From Myxococcota bacterium (lineage in GTDB: Bacteria > Myxococcota > Polyangia > GCA-2747355 > JAKLHH01): 15,221 nucleotides of DNA. This document shows, one piece after another, positions 1-6,684 of the stretch; within the stretch, counting starts at the first letter, position 1; the number at the start of each line of letters is the position of its first letter. The DNA lies in assembly GCA_022710245.1 (NCBI GenBank), contig JAKLHH010000051.1:1-15221 (forward strand), read 5' to 3'. Under the pieces are notes generated by a model, which saw only the letters and a program-made list of their open reading frames with translations, was not told where the DNA came from and did not search any database. Both the position numbers and the translations under genes were made by a program.

Positions 1-1
1 G

Positions 2-766
2 GCGCTGATCAAGGCCGACACGCACCACGCGCTGGCCAACCAGGCGCTCGGCTTCCTGGTGGCGAACAAGGGAGCCTACGGGAACTGGGAGTCGACCCAG
101 GCCACCATCCTCGCGCTCAAGGCGCTCCTCTCGGCGATGGCCGGCCCGGCGAAGAGCGATGACCTCTCGGTCTCCGTGCTCCTCGACGGCAAGGAGCTCG
201 CGCGCGAGCGCTTCACCGCGAAGAACGCCGACATCCTGCGGCTGATCGACGCCGGCAACGTGCAGCCGGGCGACCACACGGTGGAGCTCCGCTCGACCGG
301 CAAGGCGAACGTGATGTACCAGGTGGTCGGGCGCTACTTCACGCCCTGGGTCAAGGAGCAGGGGCAGAAGCAGCAGGAGCCGCTCTCCATCAAGCTCCGC
401 TACGACCGGACCAAGCTCCGCGTCGACGACACGCTGACCGCGAAGGTCGACGTGGCCTACCACCTCGAGCGGGCGACCTTCATGGTCATCCTCGACCTCG
501 GCATCCCGCCGGGCTTCCAGGTGGACACCAGCGACCTCGACGGCTACGTGAAGAAGCAGGTGATCACCCGCTACTCGATGACTGGCCGACAGCTCACGCT
601 CTACGTCGGCGAGATGAAGAAGGAGCGGCCGCTCAGCCTCAGCTACCACCTGAAGGCGAAGTTCCCCATCCGCGCCAAGACCCCGCGCAGCACCGCCTAC
701 GAGTACTACACCCCGTCGGTGAAGAGCGTCGCGCAGCCCGAGCAGCTCGTCGTCGAGCAGCGCTGA
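2..766 (+). CDS. Alpha-2-macroglobulin family protein, C-terminal part (5' end outside window)
   Basis: The reading frame is open from the window edge (base 2) to TGA at 764-766, giving 254 residues, so the gene starts upstream. Residues 24-40 contain GAYGNWESTQATILALKAL, the helical repeat typical of the end of the thioester-containing (complement-like) domain. The remaining ~200 residues form beta-rich sequence ending in a domain like the A2M receptor-binding domain (for example VMYQVVGRYFTPW, then a strand-rich tail ending ..PSVKSVAQPEQLVVEQR). Bacterial A2Ms are large periplasmic or surface protease traps; whether this one keeps the CxEQ thioester cannot be seen because that part lies outside the window. 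GC and codon use are those of the host. A GTG at 59 could open an internal frame, but the homology-like sequence continues upstream of it, so it is not the start. Family call fairly sure. Confidence 0.82.
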   Translation, partial: ALIKADTHHALANQALGFLVANKGAYGNWESTQATILALKALLSAMAGPAKSDDLSVSVLLDGKELARERFTAKNADILRLIDAGNVQPGDHTVELRSTGKANVMYQVVGRYFTPWVKEQGQKQQEPLSIKLRYDRTKLRVDDTLTAKVDVAYHLERATFMVILDLGIPPGFQVDTSDLDGYVKKQVITRYSMTGRQLTLYVGEMKKERPLSLSYHLKAKFPIRAKTPRSTAYEYYTPSVKSVAQPEQLVVEQR

Positions 767-856
767 GCGCTCACCGTAGCGGTAGCTGGTGCCAGCCCTC
801 CTCCAGATGAGGGCGTCCCCTTCCCGCCCGGCTCCACCCTCTGTCCGAATCCTTCG

Positions 857-886
857 TTGACAGCCCCTACTGGAGCTGCGCGTAAT
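857..886 (+). promoter_or_regulatory. Likely sigma-70-type promoter of the lipoprotein pair
   Basis: A perfect TTGACA lies at 857-862. With an 18-base spacer, CGTAAT at 881-886 matches 4 of 6 positions of a -10 box. This predicts a transcript start near 893, about 35 bases before the ATG at 928. It is the only promoter-like sequence in the 767-927 gap. The gap also holds a small GCTGG-TG-CCAGC inverted repeat (785-796) without a T-run, so it is not a clear terminator. Confidence 0.45.
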
Positions 887-927
887 GATGCTCAGGTCAC
901 CATCAACCATTCGCGGAGAGTGATTCC

Positions 928-2346
928 ATGGCCAAGAACAGCTGGGGACAGGTGCTCGCGCTCTGCAGTCTCCTTCTCGGTTGTGGCAGTGCCGAAGACG
1001 CCTCCGTAACGTCTGGCTCCTTTCCGCAAGTGTGTCAGGGACAGAAGAACATACTAGTCACCGCGAACCATGACTACCTCGGAGCAACGGAGGGCGTGGA
1101 AACCGGCGGAGGGCAACTCCCGAAGGATGTGGGACACGCCGCCGCCGTCGAATTGCTTTCATCCAGCCACACTCCTCCACCGAGCGAGTGGTTCGCGGTC
1201 GCGTGGGTGCGGAGAGGTGATCGACACGTCTCTGTGCGCCGATACAGCACGGCCTCGAGGAGTTTCGTGGCAGGCGAGGTTGAACTCAGTCCGTGGCCTT
1301 CGCCGCAGTGGGTACGGCACATGGGCTTTGACGACAATTGCAGCGATCTTTGTCCCGGCTATCAGAGTTGCGCCTGGTTCGTCTGGGAGGATGACCAGTA
1401 CACCGACGTGAACTGGCGGGCCGTCTGCCCCGATGGGACAATGTCGGTTTCTGGAGCTCTGTACCTCGACGGTCATCAGCCCTCGGGGGACTCAGCCATG
1501 GCATGCGTTGCGTGGTGGCAGGGCAGGTGCATCCAATGGGAGCGCCGGAAACTCCTGGCGTGGATCTCTGAAGACCGTCTATACGTTAATGTCGTGCTAC
1601 TCTACGACAATGGTCAAGTGAACTCAAGCTCCCAGAGAACGATCGCTGTTGCCGGTGCTAATCGGCTGTTCTACCAGACTGCTGTCGCGTGGTCGTCGAA
1701 CGAAAATCGATGGCTGGTTAGCTGGACTGACGCTCTGGCTTCAACCAGTGGAGGCGGTTTTGGGCACGCATATTCGACTTGGATTGACTTCAATGGTAAT
1801 TGGCGCCCATCAGGAAACGTAACTCTTATGCAGTGCGACGCCATCAGTGATTGTCCCCAGGGGGGCGCGACCTCGGTCGGTGCACCCAATACGGTCATGC
1901 AAAACAGCTTCGGTGCGTGCAAGGGCATTTGGCTTGCATCGAGCTACTACTCCAACGCGACGGACCGATACCGGTTCATGAACTACTCGTGTCAGCGCCG
2001 AATTGACGCCGATGGCGTGCCTGCTGCTACAATGGAGAAGAACGGTTGCATTACCTACTGCCCTATTACCGAAGCTAACTACTCCCACAGTGGGTATAGC
2101 CATCCGTTCCAGATGCTTGTTTCTAACGGAACCGCTGCCGATCACTGGCACTTGCGTTTGGACAGCTACGGGAAGTACTCGGCTGGAAGCGCGTTCGATT
2201 CGCCGTACAATATACCGCAAGGCTTTCGGTCTAACGGTTTCGTTGCGGCTGCCCTCTCAGCTAGCAAGTTCGTTGCTGCCCCGAGTCCGTCAGACCTAGC
2301 GCTGACAGTTGTCGACCTGTACCAAAATCCCTATTGCCCGCTCTAG
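928..2346 (+). CDS. Putative secreted lipoprotein, Trp/Cys-rich, unknown function
   Basis: 472 residues. The ATG at 928 is preceded by GGAGAG at 915-920 (7-base spacing). The N-terminus is a lipoprotein signal: a hydrophobic stretch ending in LLLGC with the lipidated Cys at residue 19, followed by a Ser/Gly/Asp-rich linker, so export and anchoring in a membrane are expected. The rest is rich in Trp, Tyr, Ser and paired Cys (for example NCSDLCPGYQSCAWFVW), with recurring W-containing strand-like segments that could fold as a beta-propeller; that fold is only an inference. I recognise no family. Codon use differs from the neighbours, with ATA, CTA, GTT and AAT codons and visibly lower GC, as in recently acquired or weakly constrained surface proteins. 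The next lipoprotein gene starts 21 bases after the stop, so the two are probably co-transcribed. Confidence 0.7.
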   Translation: MAKNSWGQVLALCSLLLGCGSAEDASVTSGSFPQVCQGQKNILVTANHDYLGATEGVETGGGQLPKDVGHAAAVELLSSSHTPPPSEWFAVAWVRRGDRHVSVRRYSTASRSFVAGEVELSPWPSPQWVRHMGFDDNCSDLCPGYQSCAWFVWEDDQYTDVNWRAVCPDGTMSVSGALYLDGHQPSGDSAMACVAWWQGRCIQWERRKLLAWISEDRLYVNVVLLYDNGQVNSSSQRTIAVAGANRLFYQTAVAWSSNENRWLVSWTDALASTSGGGFGHAYSTWIDFNGNWRPSGNVTLMQCDAISDCPQGGATSVGAPNTVMQNSFGACKGIWLASSYYSNATDRYRFMNYSCQRRIDADGVPAATMEKNGCITYCPITEANYSHSGYSHPFQMLVSNGTAADHWHLRLDSYGKYSAGSAFDSPYNIPQGFRSNGFVAAALSASKFVAAPSPSDLALTVVDLYQNPYCPL

Positions 2347-2367
2347 CCTAGCTTCAGGGAGTGAGCA

Positions 2368-3858
2368 ATGGGTAGCGCTGGTCATCGCGTTTTTGTGTCA
2401 GCGTTGCTACTTGGAGTTGCCTCCTGTGAGCGCCCCCCGCCGAATCCACCTGCACAACGGTATGTTGAATTGACAGTCGGCTCTCGCGCCGTCGACATCG
2501 TTGCTGTGGTGGACACATCGTACTCGCCAATAGAGCAACGAGTCTTCGTTCCCGGCTATGCCGAGCTTTTTCGAGCAATGCGGAGTCCACTCTTCGGGGG
2601 TGCGGGCTGCTCACCCTCTGCGCTCGACAAGTGCCGAGGACCGGATGTTCGTTTTGGAATGATCACGATGAGCGCCGGCGCGCCATATTCTCCGCAGCCG
2701 CAGTGCCAGGGAGACGGCGACGGCGGCAGGATCTGGTCGGTCGCGAACCGACCGGGGTGCACGCCCTTCACCGGCAGATGGCTCGAGTATCGTGGCGGCT
2801 TGGTAAACGTGCCGGCCAGCAGTAACGACCCGATGGAGGCCATCGCCAGCGCCATTGATTGCACGGCACCGCCGGTCCCCGGCAGTTGCGAGTTGGAGCA
2901 GCCTTTGCTCGCCGCGCGCCTCGCACTCGATCCAGCGCACAACGCGAACCCGGGTTTCTTGCGCCCTGAATCACTCTTGCTAATTGGCATCGTTACCGAT
3001 GAGGATGACTGTTCGCTGTCGCGCCCTGAGCTATTTGACCCCTCACCCAGTAGGGTGAGTGAATTGGGGCCATGCACTGATTTTCGCTGTTCAGAGTATG
3101 GCATCATCTGCGACGAGGCCATGCGCGAGCCCGGTGTAAAGCACAATTGCCGTCCTCGAGACGGATGGCTTGCGCCGATCGCAGAGTCGCAGGCCTTCTT
3201 CCGCAAGCTGAAGGGAGACCGTGTCCTCTTGTCAGTAATCGCTGGGCCTGCCGCCCCGATCGAAGTTGTAGAGCAGGGAGACGAGTTCTTCGTCAAGGCC
3301 ACCTGTCACTCACTCGAGGGACTGTCGAGCCCCGCGGTTCGACTCAAGGCGGCAGTGGAAGGCTACGGAGCGCGAGGGTTGTTCAATCCTGGACAGAGCG
3401 ATGCGTGCGCGTCCGAGATGGCGTCTGCCTTCGCGGCCGTGGCGAGCCGAGTCCTGCTCTTTCTCGAGACCCAATGCATCGAAGGCGCCCCGGTGACGGA
3501 GTCCGGCGCCCTCGTTTGTGCAGGCCCCGACAAGCATTGCTCCAGGAGTTGCTTGGACATGGCCGAGTGCTCCGTGGAGGAGGTTCTGCCCGCAGGGGCG
3601 CATCAGACCGTCGCTCGATGCGGCGAGAGCGACTTCGATCCAGCTGTCACTCGATGTACCGATCGTTGCCCGTGCTGGCGGTTGGTCGCTGCACCCGGGC
3701 CATGTACCTCGCAAGGCGCCCAGTCTCCTCTAGCGATTCAGGTGCTTCGTTCGAACGGCATTCTCGCCGACTCGGGCGCGTATGCCCGAGCACGGTGCTC
3801 GGTCAGTGCGCTGTCTTGGACCGGTGCCCGTGATTCCGATCTCCCGCGCTGCCGTTGA
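2368..3858 (+). CDS. Lipoprotein with von Willebrand factor A-like domain
   Basis: 496 residues. The ATG at 2368 has AGGGAG at 2356-2361 upstream. The signal sequence ends in VASC, with the lipidated Cys at residue 20, followed by a Pro-rich linker. Residues ~42-330 resemble a vWA domain: a hydrophobic strand leads into DTSYS (D49, S51, S53), a DxSxS metal-binding (MIDAS) motif, and IVTDEDDC at 208-215 resembles the TDEDDCS segment familiar from large families of myxobacterial secreted proteins. The C-terminal ~130 residues are Cys-rich (CAGPDKHCSRSCLDMAEC and others), suggesting disulphides and an exported location. A role in metal-dependent adhesion or ligand binding at the cell surface is inference from the domain. 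It lies 21 bases behind the other low-GC lipoprotein gene, and its own GC rises toward the 3' end. It meets the broken histidine kinase gene tail to tail. Confidence 0.78.
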   Translation: MGSAGHRVFVSALLLGVASCERPPPNPPAQRYVELTVGSRAVDIVAVVDTSYSPIEQRVFVPGYAELFRAMRSPLFGGAGCSPSALDKCRGPDVRFGMITMSAGAPYSPQPQCQGDGDGGRIWSVANRPGCTPFTGRWLEYRGGLVNVPASSNDPMEAIASAIDCTAPPVPGSCELEQPLLAARLALDPAHNANPGFLRPESLLLIGIVTDEDDCSLSRPELFDPSPSRVSELGPCTDFRCSEYGIICDEAMREPGVKHNCRPRDGWLAPIAESQAFFRKLKGDRVLLSVIAGPAAPIEVVEQGDEFFVKATCHSLEGLSSPAVRLKAAVEGYGARGLFNPGQSDACASEMASAFAAVASRVLLFLETQCIEGAPVTESGALVCAGPDKHCSRSCLDMAECSVEEVLPAGAHQTVARCGESDFDPAVTRCTDRCPCWRLVAAPGPCTSQGAQSPLAIQVLRSNGILADSGAYARARCSVSALSWTGARDSDLPRCR

Positions 3859-3859
3859 C

Positions 3860-4008
3860 GCCGCGGCAACCTCTCCGAGAACGTCGAGCCCGAGGCCGGG
3901 GCCAGCGGCCTCCACCGTGCCGCGGTGCCGCTCGACCAGCGAGCGGACAGCTCGGCAGCGCCGACGACCTCGTCTAGCCGCCGGCCCGTCGGCGAGCCGG
4001 AGAGACCC
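3860..4008 (-). pseudogene. C-terminal remnant of the interrupted histidine kinase
   Basis: Read on the minus strand from 4008, the frame gives GSLRLADG, then degraded sequence, then VRSLVERHRGTVEAAGPGLG (3948-3889). This matches the usual end of a HATPase_c domain: ..RSL..G-G-G-x-G-L-A-L-V-R-x-L-V-E-x-H-G-G-x-V-E-A. After that, a shift of frame gives GSTFSERLPR, resembling the closing GSTFxVRLP strand of kinases. The G2-box glycines themselves are scrambled, which together with the shift suggests decay. It lies just beyond the IS relic that cuts the kinase gene at 4255 and would have ended tail to tail with the upstream lipoprotein gene. The homology is read by eye and is short. Confidence 0.6.
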
Positions 4009-4255
4009 CTTTCTTGTCTCCCCTCTCGTCCTAGAACACCGATCGGTTTGCTGGTTCAGCAATTCTGATCACTTGTGACTTCGGGATCGACAGTGCAGTG
4101 GGTCCGTGATCTCTTCGCCTCCGGCAGCGACGGAAGGTCGCTCGTGGAGGTGATGCATGGCGATCGAGCGATGGGTTCCGAGCAGGGAGTTCACACGGCA
4201 GGAGAAGTTCATCATGCGCCGGCTGAAGCGCACGCGGAAGCTGTTCGCTTTCCTG
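4009..4255 (+). mobile_element. Relic of an IS1182-like insertion sequence (left end plus transposase N-terminus)
   Basis: An ATG at 4157 has a near-perfect ribosome binding site (GGAGG at 4146-4150) and encodes MAIERWVPSREFTRQEK.., continuing through MRRLKRTRKLFAFL. That is the start of a family of IS1182-type DDE transposases common in myxobacteria (usually continuing ..RTRKLFAFLRxHRHELFD). The match stops at codon 33 (4253-4255), where sequence antisense to the histidine kinase begins. The ~150 bases before the ATG are AT-richer than the surroundings and probably hold the IS left end and promoter; I could not define the terminal inverted repeat or a target duplication, so the left boundary is approximate and was set where kinase-like sequence ends. 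The rest of the element is missing, so it cannot move by itself. Confidence 0.7.
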
Positions 4256-5313
4256 GGGAGCAGCTCCGGCGCGATGCCGATGCCGCTGTCGTGGACGCGG
4301 AGACAGGCGGCGCTGCCCTCGCGCTCGAGGGTGACGTGGACGAGCCCGCCGGCCGGCGTGAACTTGAGCGCGTTGCGGATCAGGTTCCCGAGCACCTGCT
4401 CGAGCCGGTCCGCGTCGCCGGCCACCTGCAGCGGCCCCGGCTCCACCTCCGCGCGGAGCGTGAGCCGCGCCCGGGCCGCCTCGGCCGCGAACCCGTCCAC
4501 GGTGGCGCGCACGAGCGCCGGCAGGTCGAGTGGCGCGCGCCGGAGCTCGAGCTTGCCCTGCCGCATGCGGGAGAGGTCGAGGAGGTCGTCGACCAGCCGC
4601 GCGATGAGGCGCGCGTTCCGCTCGATCAGCTCCATCGAGCGCTCCGCGCGCTGAGCGTCGCCGCAGCTGCGGCGGAGGATCTCGACGCCGGTGGTGATGG
4701 GGGCGATCGGGTTGCGCAGCTCGTGGGCCACCAGCGCGAGGAAGCGGTCCTTGGCCGCGTTCTCCTCCTCGGCGTCGAAGCGGGCCGCGCGCTCCTCGGC
4801 GAGGAGCCGGGCGTGCTCGTCCTCCAGCTGCTTCTGCTCCGTGATCACCTCGGTGTACAGGATCAGCCCCTCGACCTTGCCGTTCAGCCAGACGGGGCGG
4901 AGCTCCCAGCGGGTCCAGTCGAGGCTGCCGTCCTCGCGGAGGAAAGGGTCCTCGGCGCGCTGCTCGACGGCGCCGGCCAGGCAGCGCTGGTGGATGCGCT
5001 TCCAGCTCTCGGGGATCTCGGGGAAGACCTCGTAGTGCGAGCGGCCGAGGAGGTCCTGCTCGCCGAGGCGGTAGTCCGCCAGCCAGCGCCGGCTGTAGGC
5101 GAGGTAGCGGAGCTCGCGATCGAAGAGCGCGACGGCGGCGGGGAGGTGCTCGATCACCTGCCGGAGCAGCTGCGTCTGCTCCTCCAGGCGCTGGTGGTCG
5201 CGGCGCTCCACGGCGAGGTCGCGCGCGAGCTGCTCGCGCAGGCGGCCCTCCTCCCCCAGCAGCTCCAGCAGAGCTCTCGCGCGCGGCTCCCCGGTCGGCT
5301 CCACCATCTCCAC
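4069..5313 (-). pseudogene. PAS sensor histidine kinase, truncated by an IS relic
   Basis: The frame opens at GTG 5313; an ATG two codons later (5307) is an equally good start. Residues ~20-50 form a coiled coil, and ~50-160 a PAS domain (LPAAVALFDRELRYLAYSRRW). A HisKA domain follows, with the H-box FLALVAHELRNP (phospho-acceptor His197), then the HATPase N-box RNALKFTP (Asn314) and G1 box HDSGIGIAPE (Asp342). After Pro353 (4255) the kinase sequence stops: residues 354-414 read backwards through the IS relic. The ATP lid, G2 box and closing strands are therefore lost from this frame, and a degraded copy of them lies at 3860-4008. There is no transmembrane segment, so it was a cytoplasmic sensor. 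Without the ATP lid, autophosphorylation is unlikely. It is divergent from a TetR gene; no response regulator gene is adjacent. Confidence 0.8.
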
Positions 5314-5390
5314 ACCCCAGAGCGTCGCCCCCCGCGACGACGGCGGGGAGTATGGGAGCTGCCTCGACGCGCCAGGGGCGTTTCGACCGG

Positions 5391-5408
5391 GCTGCCGGCG
5401 CCGGCAGC
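5391..5408. promoter_or_regulatory. 18-bp perfect palindrome upstream of the tetR promoter
   Basis: GCTGCCGGCGCCGGCAGC reads the same on both strands. It sits two bases before the TTGACA at 5411, in the divergent 5' region between the kinase and the TetR gene. It has no T-run, and both flanking genes point away from it, so a terminator role is unlikely. A binding site for an activator or a second regulator is possible, though chance palindromes are commoner in GC-rich DNA. Confidence 0.4.
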
Positions 5409-5410
5409 GG

Positions 5411-5439
5411 TTGACAGGATAACATCGTTATGTCACGAT
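5411..5439 (+). promoter_or_regulatory. tetR promoter with an embedded TAAC-N3-GTTA operator
   Basis: Perfect TTGACA at 5411-5416, 17-base spacer, then CACGAT at 5434-5439 (3 of 6 as a -10 box). The spacer contains the palindrome ATAAC-ATC-GTTAT (5419-5431), the same TAAC-N3-GTTA core as the 25-bp palindrome in front of the outer-membrane gene at 6051. A repressor bound here would block RNA polymerase, as expected for TetR self-repression. The predicted transcript start (~5446-5448) coincides with the ATG at 5448. Confidence 0.6.
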
Positions 5440-5447
5440 CGCGGAGG

Positions 5448-6041
5448 ATGACCAGGGACGACAGCCGGCAGCGGATCCTGGAGACCGCTCGCGCGCAGTT
5501 CCTCGCGCGCTCCTACGACGGGGCCACGCTGCGCGCCATCGCGCGCGCCGCGCGCGTCACCACCGGCTCGCTCTACCACCACTTCGCCGGCAAGGACGAG
5601 CTCTTCGTGGAGGTCTGCGTGGAGGGGATGCGCAGGCTCCTGCTCCGCTTCCAGACCGCCGTGGCGCTCAGCGAGGGCCGCCCGCTCGAGGAGCGCCTGG
5701 TCGCGCTCTTCGACGCCTACGCCGCCTTCTTCGTCGAGGAGCGGGGCTACTACGAGCTGATCGAGCGCCTCGAGCGCAGCCGCGAGGAGCTTGCCATCAA
5801 GGCCGCGCTGTCGCAGCGCGTGGAGGCGATCTCGGGCGAGATCCTGGAGGCGCTCTTCGCCCTCATCGGGCGCGAGCGGAGCGAGCTCCCGCCGGACGAG
5901 GTGCGCCTCAAGGGGCTGACGCTCCTCGCGCTGGCCGAGGGGCTCTTCAGCTGCGAGCGGCGGGGGCTGCTCGGGCGGTTCGGGCTCAGCCTGGGTGCCT
6001 TCCGCTCGCGGGTGCCGCTCGAGCGCCTGCTGGCCGAGTAG
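5448..6041 (+). CDS. TetR/AcrR family transcriptional regulator
   Basis: 197 residues from ATG 5448. An in-frame ATG at 5430 would add six residues, but it lies inside the palindromic operator and upstream of the predicted transcript start, so I prefer 5448; GGAGG directly abuts this ATG, and a leaderless transcript is possible. Residues ~9-55 form the TetR DNA-binding domain (RILETARAQFLARSYDGATLR, with the recognition helix in VTTGSLYHHFAGKDELF). The remainder is the all-helical ligand-binding and dimer domain, whose ligand cannot be predicted. Length is normal for the family. Matching palindromes before this gene and before the outer-membrane gene 78 bases downstream suggest it represses both itself and that gene. 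It is divergent from the broken histidine kinase. Confidence 0.9.
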   Translation: MTRDDSRQRILETARAQFLARSYDGATLRAIARAARVTTGSLYHHFAGKDELFVEVCVEGMRRLLLRFQTAVALSEGRPLEERLVALFDAYAAFFVEERGYYELIERLERSREELAIKAALSQRVEAISGEILEALFALIGRERSELPPDEVRLKGLTLLALAEGLFSCERRGLLGRFGLSLGAFRSRVPLERLLAE

Positions 6042-6050
6042 TTTTTTGCC

Positions 6051-6075
6051 GCCTCCGTAACGTTGTTACGGAGGC
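6051..6075. promoter_or_regulatory. 25-bp palindromic operator before the outer-membrane gene
   Basis: Two perfect 11-base arms, GCCTCCGTAAC (6051-6061) and GTTACGGAGGC (6065-6075), flank a GTT centre. The core TAAC-N3-GTTA equals that of the site inside the tetR promoter (5419-5431). It begins ten bases after the tetR stop and ends 44 bases before the next ATG. The run of T lies before the hairpin, not after it, on the coding strand, so it is not an intrinsic terminator. Probable binding site of the adjacent TetR protein. Confidence 0.65.
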
Positions 6076-6119
6076 CGGGATACCGGGCGGTGGAGACGAA
6101 CGAACCACGGAGGAAGACG

Positions 6120-6656
6120 ATGAGCGCAGTGACCCGAACGAACCGCGTGCTGCTCGGCCTCACCGTGACCCGGGTCGTGGCCGCGCTGGCGCCGGCGAGC
6201 GCCGCGGCGCAGGGGCTCTCGCTGGCGGCGCGGGTGCCGATCGTGATCCCGGTCGGCTACTCGACCCACGGCGGCGTCGGCTTCGCGCCGAGCCTCAACG
6301 TGCGCCTGGGCGAGCACGTCGCCCTCGGCCTCACCGCCGGCTTCATCTACTACAGCGAGGGCGATCACAGCGAGCGCGACATCCCGGTGCTCGTCGGCGC
6401 GACCTATGTCTTCCGCGACCCCGGCGCGCTGGCGCGCCCGTACGTCGAGCTCCGCACCGGCTACACCTACTCGAGCGGCTCGGAGCGCTCGAGCCACTTC
6501 CTCACCCTGATGGGCGGGACCGGCGTCCTGCTCCGCACCACGCGCTCGCTCACGCTCGATCTGGGCTTCGATCTCGTCGCGCCGGACCTGCGCGGCAACT
6601 CGCGCGACCCGCTCGGGCTGATGCTCAAGGTGGGCGTGGTCTACTCGCTGCTCTGA
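6120..6656 (+). CDS. Small outer-membrane beta-barrel-like protein
   Basis: 178 residues from ATG 6120, chosen because GGAGGA (6109-6114) lies six bases upstream; the frame is open further up, but that part overlaps the operator. The N-terminus looks like a signal peptide with a probable AxA cut in ASAAAQ after residue 30, although Arg18 in its hydrophobic part is unusual. The mature part alternates polar and hydrophobic residues in repeated amphipathic strands (VGYSTHGGVGFAPSLNVRLGEHVALGLTAGFIYYSEG.., ending LMLKVGVVYSLL). A final aromatic/hydrophobic residue is typical of outer-membrane barrels of 8 or so strands. No specific family is recognised. The palindrome before the gene matches the one in front of tetR, so expression is probably controlled by that regulator, perhaps in response to envelope or small-molecule stress. 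Confidence 0.72.
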   Translation: MSAVTRTNRVLLGLTVTRVVAALAPASAAAQGLSLAARVPIVIPVGYSTHGGVGFAPSLNVRLGEHVALGLTAGFIYYSEGDHSERDIPVLVGATYVFRDPGALARPYVELRTGYTYSSGSERSSHFLTLMGGTGVLLRTTRSLTLDLGFDLVAPDLRGNSRDPLGLMLKVGVVYSLL

Positions 6657-6671
6657 GGCACGGGCCGCGGG

Positions 6672-6677
6672 TATACT
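6672..6677 (+). promoter_or_regulatory. -10 box of the decarboxylase gene, probably leaderless
   Basis: TATACT (5 of 6 to consensus) lies at 6672-6677 and ends seven bases before the ATG at 6685. A start point at normal distance would fall on or next to the A of that ATG. No Shine-Dalgarno sequence precedes the gene, which fits leaderless translation. The -35 region (overlapping the previous stop codon) is poor. Confidence 0.45.
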
Positions 6678-6684
6678 CCGCGCC

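Noticed and set aside
4031..5451. Long frames overlapping the histidine kinase in other phases (minus 4031-5425, plus 4075-5451)
   Set aside because: Only the 4069-5313 frame shows PAS, HisKA and HATPase motifs; the others are Arg/Ala/Gly or Leu/Val/Glu-rich translations of the same DNA.
6042..6075. T-run plus hairpin after tetR as an intrinsic terminator
   Set aside because: On the coding strand the T-run lies before the stem instead of after it, and the stem core equals the operator inside the tetR promoter.
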